NCBI GenBank assembly: GCA_026168455.1
Contig: CM047426.1
Location: 58,935,812 to 58,999,811, forward strand
Source: Theocolax elegans
Lineage: Eukaryota > Arthropoda > Insecta > Hymenoptera > Cerocephalidae
Reading direction: 5' to 3'
Length of the DNA stretch: 64,000 nt
Shown: in pieces, positions 55,471 to 64,000 of the stretch
How positions within the stretch are numbered: position 1 is the first letter of the stretch
Layout of the letters: each line of letters opens with the position of its first letter
Program-made: the position numbers and the translations under genes
Notes under the pieces: model-generated
What the model was told of the DNA's origin: nothing
What the model saw: the letters and a program-made list of their open reading frames with translations, nothing else
The model's database searches: none

Positions 55471-56940
55471 TGTGACAATGTGCTTTGCACATGTCAAGAG
55501 CGAGCGACTGAACCCATGACAAACACCTACCTACCCGGATAAGCTAAACGAGTCCCTAGCTATACTACCTACCCACATACTATTTCCTAATTACCTACCC
55601 GCACATTAACTACGTCCTACCTACCCTCACAGCCTAATAACCCCACCCCAAGCGCAACACACACATGCAGCCGAAGCACTAGGTGATCCTGGCGAGGAAG
55701 TCCTGAGCGAGCATAGAAATCAGGAGGGCTCCTTCGGGTCTAACTCAACAGCATAGATGGATCAAGGGAGGCTGTCGAGGAATGAGCCTAGAGGACACTC
55801 CTCAGCTCTACAGTGCAGCAGTCAGGGCGATGAGATGGTACCCAGGCAGGAAGCCGAAGAACCTCCAACGCCAAGCAAGATACAGCTGTAAAAGAGATGT
55901 TATAAGAACAAAACACAGCAATAGGGTAAGGAGCAAGGAAGAGGATAAATTGCCATAGCCAAGAAGACACAAGACAAGGGAAGATATGTACAGCTGTATA
56001 TAATTACTACAGCTGTACAAGGAACAGTATAGGACAAAGAGGTTAGGTTGCTGTACACAAACAACGTGTACAGCAGACCTTGCAAAATACTAAACACCTG
56101 AACACGCACACTAGCGTGACCCCAACACTGAAGGAATTACCTGGAGTAGTTGAAGACCTGGGACCGGTCGTTCTGGTACGTCGTCGTCGTGGAGAGATGA
56201 TCGAGGCGGCGTCGGGCAGCAATGCAGCGGCGGGTGAGCTTCGTACCTGAAACTCACGCCGTACCAATTAGTTGAGATAAGCAAGACGGAACGACGTAAT
56301 AATTACCCAGGAGGAAGTCCTACAGCATCGCCGAGAGGTACACTGCACCAGGTCAACAAAAACCATACAGCCGATTCGTACCGATACAGCCTGAACACTG
56401 CGGCACTCGACACGCTCGCACGACGCGAGATCGAGGTGCCGCGCACGGGTACGTACTGCGCAGGCGCGCGGTATGAACACGGGACTCTCGAGCACGCCGA
56501 GAGTCAGAGCTCTACGGTCCGCCGTCCTAAACGGATAATAGCCAGCGTAGCGAAGCCGCCGATTAATAAGTAGCTAGCGAGAGAGATAGAGAGAGTGACA
56601 TCGCCATTGAGGGACGAGTGCCGATTCCTCCAATAAAGGTTGGGTGAATTATTCACTCTAGCTGCGTACGGTACCGCCGAGTACCGTACTAGTGTGTGCG
56701 AGATCCTGGTCCCCCTCCTTCCCCTTCCCCTCCTTACAGCAAAACCCGGTGCGGCGAGAGTACTGCTCTGTATATAGTGTCCGGTTAAGATAACCCGCGT
56801 GTTATCGTTATTCGTCGCGTGTTAACGCGGCTGGCGCCCACCTTTTCACTTAATTGTTTATTAGAATAAATATTTGTTTTATTTATAATACATAGTTGAC
56901 TCTAATTGACCTGCACCCTGATCCCCAGTGCAGCGTCACA
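55471..56940 (+). repeat. 5' LTR of element 2
   Basis: Starts TGTGACAATG and ends GCGTCACA. CTACCTACCC-type words repeat at 55527-55640. CpG-rich block about 56110-56530. TATATAG at 56771-56777 is a possible promoter; hairpin 56816-56829, TGGCGCCCA 56832-56840 and AATAAA 56865-56870 follow. Confidence 0.95.
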
Positions 56941-56941
56941 T

Positions 56942-56956
56942 TGGCGCCCAACGTGG
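56942..56956 (+). promoter_or_regulatory. Primer binding site of element 2
   Basis: TGGCGCCCAACGTGG, identical to element 1, one base after the LTR. Confidence 0.87.
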
Positions 56957-58299
56957 TTGTTTTAAGGGATCTCTTTATTAAATAATTAAAGTGGCGTAAG
57001 CATTAGTGATTTTGTTTTCTCTGGTAGTTTAAAAAGCGAGTAAATAAGTATTGTAAGCGTCGAAGCGCGACGCAAAAAGGCGGCCATATTGCCCTTCCAT
57101 TCCTGTAAGCAAAGCTCGCACACACACCGGAAGAAGCCGGTCGGCCATTTTGACGGCCATTTTGATAATTATTAATTGAGCACGTGCACGAAAAATATAA
57201 ATTTGTTTTTTCTTTTGAATATATTATTTGCACTGCTTTACATATTTGGTTATGTATAGTTGTTTTTTTTTGTGGGTACGCTGGTTAATAAAAATATAAA
57301 TAATTCATTTTCCCTCTCCTCTTAACCCATACAGCAATATTAACCCATACAGCTATATTAACCGAGTATTCATTTTTTTTTGTAAGTGCTTCAATAAGGA
57401 AATAATATTTTATTAATTTTCTTTTAAAATTACATTTGCATTTTGTAATTATAATAATAATTTAAGCTGCTTTGAGCATTATTAATATATTTTCTTAAGC
57501 ATATTAATTTTCATTGGCTATATATATAATATATTAATGCTATTTAATATCCCTACTGCTATTATCACGTTTGATTAAATTGGTTTTTTCTGCTTGTTTA
57601 TATACAATTACTGCCTAGTAATTAAATCACACATTTTGCTAGTTATTTATTGTTAGCTGAATAAATAATAATAATTAAATTTGCTTGACCTGCTACCCAT
57701 TGCAACAAAAATTTAATTTCTCCCTCATAGCTTACCATAATAATAGTTATAAAAATAATACTGCATAATTTTTGTTTATTGTTAATTGCTGCCTGCTAAC
57801 CCAGTGTATATTTTATTTATATAAGTATAATTTGCACGTCCCTTGCACATTTACCCCAATACTGATTGATTGTAATATTATTAATATTAAATATTTAAGG
57901 AATATTGTGGTGTATACAAAAGCTGTATATATTAATTTCCCTGAATAATAAGCTGTATAAGATACAAAATAATAATTGAACACATATATATATACATATT
58001 TCCCGCTGTATTTATTTGCTATACTGCCAGCCGATAATAAAGCAAGCTTGTTTATTTTTTTTGCTGTTGTGGATTGCTTAGTGGAAGTGAATTTAATTTA
58101 ATTAGCTTAGCGTGAAAATTATTTTTTTCTTTCCTTTCATTGGTATTTTATTTTTTTTGGATTTTTGCTTGGCATGTTAATTTAAGTTAAGATAATTAAA
58201 CAAGAGCTAAGATATTTCACGGCAATCGAGCTAAAGAGAGCTATAAATAAAATAATTATTTAAGTATTTAATACAAATAAGCTGCATAAATTAATCAAA
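56957..58299 (+). other. Untranslated leader of element 2
   Basis: AT-rich, about 1.34 kb, no credible ORF. It shares a GC-rich block (57055-57150) with element 1's leader by position and wording (CGTCAAGCGTGACG-like, GGCCATATT-like). ACAGC words recur. Confidence 0.6.
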
Positions 58300-60352
58300 A
58301 TGTCTCACAACGGTGATGACCTGGATTTGATTTTGGGAGAAGATTTATCGGTATTACAACCAGCAGTAGGTGCCGGTGTAATAAGACGCAGCATTAATAA
58401 TACCAGTGATGGTAGAATCTCGGTATACGCGAGCAAAGTCGGAATAAACATAGACGCAGATAGCAAAATTATTAGAGATAGGTTAGCTAGGTACGAAATT
58501 AGACGTAATTTCGGACCATCGTCTGCTGACTGGAATGCAGCAGTAGACGAGGCTAACCCGATTATTGATACAGATTTATCCCTTACGCAATCGGAAAGAG
58601 GAAATATCCCCACTATCACTATAGATACAGCCCCAGCAAGAAGTTGTAACTCAAGACGGATGCTGTACATTCAATTGCCAACCGGACAATCGAGAGGACA
58701 GTATCGAGATCCAATTTCCATAAGTAATGAGAATTTATTATCATTACCAGATATGGAAAATGGAACGGAAATGCAATCAGCTGTAAGGGAGAACAGCAAC
58801 GCGAGAGAAAATATGCAGCGGTTAAATATTGAAAATTAAGGATAAGCAGCGCAGAAATACGTCCTCAAGCACAATCTACAGCATATAGATTGAGCCTACC
58901 GTCACCAGTATGCGATAATTCGATGATGGAATTGACGCATACAGTCCCAAGCTTAACAACGACGCAGTTGAGCATAAATTCGACTTCCTATTACCCCATC
59001 CACACATTAGCCCCTTCATCTCCCACAAACCCAGACCTCATACATAACCCATTTACCCAATATACAGCCCCAGTTACCACATACAGTACGAATATTTATA
59101 CAGACACCCGTCCTAGATCGACCCAAACTATCCAACCCTCAGCTTTTCGTCCAGTAAGCACAAGCCCTTTTTTCCCCTATTGCACTCGTACCCAGACCGG
59201 TAAGCCCCGCAAATACGCCACTGCACAGCAATACAGAACCCGAAATAGCGACCCAAGGAAGAAGAGTCAGCCACGCACACGAAAATAGACATAACCCCAG
59301 AAGCAGCACACAGCTGAGCAGTGTACATAGGAATGTACAAAGTGTCCATTGGGAAGACGATGGAGTTACAGAACCCAACGTCCCAAAAGAAAAGAGACAA
59401 TATAAGGAAAAAGAGCTCGAAATAGATACGATGAACAATTTAGACGATTGGAGCAGCAAATAGAGCAAATGCAGCAATTATACAGCAAATTAATAGAAAT
59501 ACACAGCAATCAGCAAAATAACGAGCAGCAAACTAGACAGCAAAGCAGATCGCCAGTGCACCAGGAAAGCAACGAAACGTATTCAATCCCAGCTAACCCA
59601 CGCATACAGCAGCAACAAAGTACGTTTAATCCAGCATTCAGGTATACCCGTAAATCAGCAGCAGTTTCCTCAGAGCAGAGGACAGATATTGGAGTACCTG
59701 CAAAGTCTATAGCACTCATAGCTAGCAACCCACAAAAGAAAATACAGCACCAGTACCCATGGAAGCCGAACAGCCCTCAAGCAGCAAGGGAAAATACAGT
59801 ACCTCCTAAGCAAGAACCTAAGCAGCAGAACAGCGATGCCGTAAAGAATAAGAAAAGTAGCAATTATTGGCAGCAAACACAAAGAAATGAGCGAAGGGCT
59901 GAATCGCCGAAAAAGCAGAAATTCAAGCTAAATAAAGTCAGCACGCCAAACTACGTAGAGCAAAAGCCAATTTACCCGAGAAAATTTAAAGAACCACAAC
60001 CATCCGCCCTTACGACTCTACCATCCCTTATGTCCCAGCCAGTACAGCCCCCTACAACCCTCCCCTCTCTCATGGATCTCCCCAGCACCTCTACGCAGTG
60101 TGCCGCAGCGGGGACAATCCTAAGGACGAGCGGGAGTATCCCGGCAGAAGCACGTATGTCCCGCCCCAACCCGAGCAAATGTCGCCCGGGGTGTGTGGAA
60201 TTGCGGGGGACTGAGACATAGCTGGAGAATCTGCCCTTCTCCAAACGCAGTTTTCTGCAGAAACTGCGGGAGGAAGGGAGTATTATCCAAAAATTGTTCC
60301 CGCTGCTCAGACAGCTATTGGAAAATGCAGAGGAAAATGGGAGAGATGAAAT
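58300..60352 (+). pseudogene. gag: Gag of element 2, capsid core missing, several lesions
   Basis: 58300-58839 is a clean N-terminal domain (VIRRSINNTSDGRISVYASK, IRDRLARYEIRRNFGPSSAD) like element 1. A frameshift at about 58840 leads to 58890-59288 (TTTQLSINSTSYYPIHTLAP, TIQPSAFRPVS), then further frame changes lead to 59448-60221, Gln-rich with no capsid core: element 1 residues about 415-590 have no counterpart. The zinc region is out of frame near 60195-60300 but readable: a first motif without its first Cys and CRNCGRKGVLSKNCSRC. Many lesions are one-base changes and may be errors; the capsid deletion is real. Confidence 0.85.
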
Positions 60353-60357
60353 AAATT

Positions 60358-61280
60358 TTCTTTTAAAACCATCCACGCCATTTCCCTCCATACAGCAGCG
60401 CTAACCAGACAGCAAAAATATAAAAATATAATTATTTTGAGCAAATAAAAATACTATATTGTTCAATTAATGTAGTATAGTTATTAAGACCCTAACCAAA
60501 TAGTTATAAGAAAGCTTTTATTTTTCTCCTCTTATCCCATGTCCCGTCCCTAAACAACAGCTGATATAAGAAGTAGTTTATTAACCCAAAATGGCAAAGT
60601 CTCCCAAACAATAAGGGTGGTGAGGAAAGCAGAGCAAATAATTTAAATTATATGTAATTATTAAACGAATCGGTAATTGAAAGAGTTCAAAACGAGGAAC
60701 TAACAAGCAGCAGAAGGTAATAATTCACCACACCTTATTAATTTTCTGTTTATATTTTATATTATTTCATGATTCATATTTTGTTAATTTGATTATTCCC
60801 AGAATTTATATATATATTAATTTGTATAACAGTATGAGTATGACTGCTATCATGTAAGTATGAGGTATGAGAGTATCGCGAGCAGGGATAGAGCTCTCAA
60901 ACAAATGCGAATATTATATATTATTATGTATATTTTATGTATTGGGGCCAGTCGTCGTTATATATTAAGTAATTTTAAATTATTTAAAAGCAGCTAAAAG
61001 TTATACACCATACAGCGCGTATACATACACAGATTTCCAGCCAAGCAGCTAGTCAAGGAGACTATACACTTATACCCCGTACCAATAGCACCGGCTATTG
61101 GATATTTATTAAGTGAGCAAGCGTAATTACCCCCACCAACTTTAGCATCATATAAGCATAGGAAATTTGAAGTAAATAATAATTAGCAGCATTGGTTATA
61201 TTTTTTTTTAGCTTAGCATTATTGTTAGCATTTTATTGAAATTACGACTTCCGCGTAATTTCGGTTTGGTGGGGGGGAGT
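60358..61280 (+). other. 3' UTR and polypurine tract of element 2
   Basis: No ORF. Shares two blocks with element 1 (60855-60905, 61030-61110). Polypurine tract GGTGGGGGGGAG at 61268-61279, one base before the LTR. No trace of pol. Confidence 0.75.
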
Positions 61281-62754
61281 TGTGACAATGTGCTTTGCAC
61301 ATGTCAAGAGCGAGCGACTGAACCCATGACAAACACCTACCTACCCGGATAAGCTAAACGAGTCCCTAGCTATACTACCTACCCACATACTATTTCCTAA
61401 TTACCTACCCGCACATTAACTACGTCCTACCTACCCTCACAGCCTAATAACCCCACCCCAAGCGCAACACACACATGCAGCCGAAGCACTAGTGATCCTG
61501 GCGAGGAAGTCCTGAGCGAGCATAGAAATCAGGAGGGCTCCTTCGGGTCTAACTCAACAGCATAGATGGATCAAGGGAGGCTGTCGAGGAATGAGCCTAG
61601 AGGACACTCCTCAGCTCTACAGTGCAGCAGTCAGGGCGATGAGATGGTACCCAGGCAGGAAGCCGAAGAACCTCCAACGCCAAGCAAGATACAGCTGTAA
61701 AAGAGATGTTTATAAGAACAAAAACACAGCAATAGGGTAAGGAGCAAGGAAGAGGATAAATTGCCATAGCCAAGAAGACACAAGACAAGGGAAGATATGT
61801 ACAGCTGTATATAATTACTACAGCTGTACAAGGAACAGTATAGGACAAAGAGGTTAGGTTGCTGTACACAAACAACGTGGTACAGCAGACCTTGCAAAAT
61901 ACTAAACACCTGAACACGCACACTAGCGTGACCCCAACACTGAAGGAATTAACCTGGAGTAGTTGAAGACCTGGGACCGGTCGTTCTGGTACGTCGTCGT
62001 CGTGGAGAGATGATCGAGGCGGCGTCGGGCAGCAATGCAGCGGGCGGGTGAGCTTCGTACCTGAAACTCACGCCGTACCAATTAGTTGAGATAAGCAAGA
62101 CGGAACGACGTATAATTACCCAGGAGGAAGTCTACAGCATCGCCGAGAGGTACACTGCACCAGGTCAACAAAAACCATACAGCCGAATTCGTACCGATAC
62201 AGCCTGAACACTGCGGCACTCGACACGCTCGCACGACGCGAAGATCGAGGTGCCGCGCACGGGTACGTACTGCGCAGAGCGCGCGGTATGAACACGGGAC
62301 TCTCGAGCACGCCGAGAGTCAGAGCTCTACGGTCCGCCGTCCTAAACGGATAATAGCCAGCGTAGCGAAGCCGCCGATTAATAAGTAGCTAGCGAGAGAG
62401 ATAGAGAGAGTGACATCGCCATTGAGGGAACGAGTGCCGATTCCTCCAATAAAGGTTGGTGAATTATTCACTCTAGCTGCGTACGGTACCGCCGAGTACC
62501 GTACTAGTGTGTGCGAGATCCTGGTCCCCTCCTTCCCCTTCCCCTCCTTACAGCAAACCCGGTGCGGCGAGAGTACTGCTCTGTATATAGTGTCCGTTAA
62601 GATAACCCGCGTGTTATCGTTATTCGTCCGCGTGTTTAACGCGGCTGGCGCCCACCTTTTCACTTAATTGTTTATTAGAATAAATATTTGTTTTATTTAT
62701 AATACATAGTTGACTCTAATTGACCTGCACCCTGATCCCCAGTGCAGCGTCACA
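61281..62754 (+). repeat. 3' LTR of element 2
   Basis: Aligns end to end with 55471-56940. I found over a dozen one-base length differences (for example ACTAGGTG/ACTAGTG, CGTGTAC/CGTGGTAC, GCGGCGGG/GCGGGCGGG) and no clear base substitution. Confidence 0.95.
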
Positions 62755-63740
62755 AGATTTATATGATAAAGATAATGAAATAGAACAAAAGATTGAATTT
62801 TGTAGTAATTTATATCAACAAGTAAATCCGAAGGAACAAAACAATTAACAAATTTGAAAGAAAATTATAATGAACAATTGATATATTAACAGAAACGGTT
62901 CATTGATGAATGAAAATAAGGAAATGAAAGAACGTTTATTGTTAATTGAAAAAGAAAATGATGAGGTTAGAAAAAATTTACCGCATTAAGTAATGATTTT
63001 AAAATTTGAAGAGTTAAATCTTGAAAATGCTAAAGTGAATGAAGTAAAAAATTTTATTGATAAATCTTAGAACATAACATAAATTAATTTTTGCTAAAAG
63101 AGATAAATTAGAACAAAATTATAGAATAATTATACTTTAGGAAGTAATACTATGCAAACAGAAAATAGTAGTTTTAAAGTGAAATTAACTTTACCGAATT
63201 TAAAGGGAATAAAATGAGAGACCTATCATTTTATTAAAGAAATTGAAAAATACATAAATACTACGGCATCAACTCACGATGAAATGATGTGTACTATTTC
63301 ACAAGCGTTAGAATATGCAGCTAAAGATTGATTAAATTGTATTTGATTAAAAAAGAGATTAATCATTTTCAAGACTTTAAGAATAAATTTATGAACGATA
63401 TTGGGATTCGACAATACAAAGAAAAACCGTAGAATTATTGAATTCGGACAATATACAAGCGGAAAAAGTAGTAGAGTTGAATATGTGACGTATATTTTAG
63501 GGTTAGCTAAAGAATTAAATTATGATTAACAGAATCAGAATTAGTGGAAAAATAGTTAATCATTTTGAAAGGACTATTAAATTGTGATTTTGATAAGAAT
63601 AGAAAATATCATAGAGGATTGATCAATATGAAGTCATACACAGAATCGACAAGAATCATATAAAATTATAGTAGTAAACCAAAATAAGTCAAAATGAGCA
63701 AAAGAAATCTAGAGTTTAATATATCAAAATAAATGTATCG
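62755..63740 (+). pseudogene. gag: Continuation of the older gag, decayed
   Basis: After the target duplication the frame continues to a stop at 62846-62848. Further pieces are readable in mixed frames: FKVKLTLPNLKGIK, then ETYHFIKEIEKYIN and HDEMMCTISQALEYAAKD, the usual start of a Gypsy-type capsid domain. It decays with many stops up to the LTR fragment at 63754. The base composition matches the upstream part (55339-55470). Confidence 0.6.
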
Positions 63741-63753
63741 AGATAATTATCAT

Positions 63754-64000
63754 AGGAAGTCCTACAGCATCGCCGAGAGGTACACTGCACCAGGTCAACA
63801 AAACCATACAGCCGATTCGTACGATACAGCCTGAACACTGCGGCACTCGACACGCTCGCCACGACGCGAGATCGAGGTGCCGCGCACGGGTACGTACTGC
63901 GCAGGCGCGCGGTATGACACGGGACCTCTCGAGCACGCCGAGGAGTCAGAGCTCTACGGTCCGCCGTCCTAAACGGATAATAGCCAGCGTAGCGAAGCCG
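63754..64000 (+). repeat. Fragment of the element 2 LTR, running off the window
   Basis: Aligns with 5' LTR positions from about 56312 to 56555 in the same orientation, with scattered one-base gaps. The first 840 bases of the LTR are absent; it joins older gag DNA directly. It is either a truncated copy or a misjoined read. Confidence 0.85.

Larger units (their letters stand above)
55471..62754 (+). mobile_element. Element 2: young non-autonomous LTR retrotransposon
   Basis: Two LTRs of 1470 and 1474 bp with TG...CA ends, primer site, leader, a damaged short gag and a 3' UTR with polypurine tract, flanked by a 4-bp target duplication AGAT (55467-55470 and 62755-62758). There is no protease, RT, RNase H or integrase: after the zinc-finger region (about 60340) the sequence goes straight to the 3' UTR. 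It is related to element 1 in gag N-terminus, Cys motifs, 3' UTR motifs, polypurine tract and primer site. Mobilisation in trans is inferred. Confidence 0.92.

Noticed and set aside
59128..59477. Minus-strand hydrophobic ORFs opposite element 2 gag
   Set aside because: Composition artefact of Gln/Pro-rich coding on the plus strand.

Overview
The window is eukaryotic and very likely from an insect: AT-rich, no convincing host protein-coding gene, a short intron of insect type, and packed with insect-type transposable elements (Ty3/Gypsy-like LTR elements, Polintons/Mavericks, a Penelope-like element, two LINE families, a MULE remnant, a TTAA-flanked MITE and a tRNA-derived SINE). A hymenopteran such as an ant fits the gag zinc-finger style and the GC-rich LTRs on an AT-rich background, but this is a guess. 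Near-identical repeats within the window differ almost only by single-base length changes, so some of the frameshifts listed may be sequencing errors.

Layout. 1-9002: an almost complete Ty3/Gypsy-like element (element 1, plus strand) with gag, a probable -1 frameshift signal, pol with two nonsense codons, and a 3' LTR; it sits in an older Gypsy integrase remnant (9003-9655). 9656-14200: gene-free, with a 12-bp minisatellite, a 734-bp tandem duplication, a foldback and a perfect 26-bp inverted repeat. 14234-16004: a deleted I-group LINE. 16148-34665: Polinton A on the minus strand (POLB, ATPase, PLA2-like protein, integrase, probable minor capsid protein), split by a nest of insertions: a Penelope-like element, itself split by a plus-strand LINE (18181-22045, containing an unrecognised intact 346-aa ORF) and hit by an I-group LINE with a 15-bp target duplication; a 2.65-kb piece of this nest is duplicated around a MULE fragment.

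34666-39500: spacer with a TTAA-flanked MITE, a tRNA-derived SINE and small inverted repeats. 39529-53926: Polinton B on the plus strand, head to head with A, with POLB, ATPase, two conserved small proteins, a PLA2-like protein, integrase and a capsid fragment. Its POLB is split by a 5.9-kb LTR element (40325-46220, minus strand) that has a gag with eleven zinc knuckles and a protease but no reverse transcriptase or integrase, and that carries a small spliced gene on the opposite strand. 55471-62754: element 2, a young relative of element 1 with full LTRs and a 4-bp target duplication but no capsid core and no pol, inserted into the gag of an older retroelement. The window ends in another fragment of the same LTR.

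How the parts relate. Elements 1 and 2 share leader/gag N-terminus, 3' UTR motifs, polypurine tract and primer site, so element 2 is best read as a non-autonomous derivative mobilised in trans by relatives of element 1. The two Polintons share POLB, ATPase, PLA2-like and integrase genes and two small upstream ORFs; together they outline the gene order of one Polinton family, although each copy is broken.
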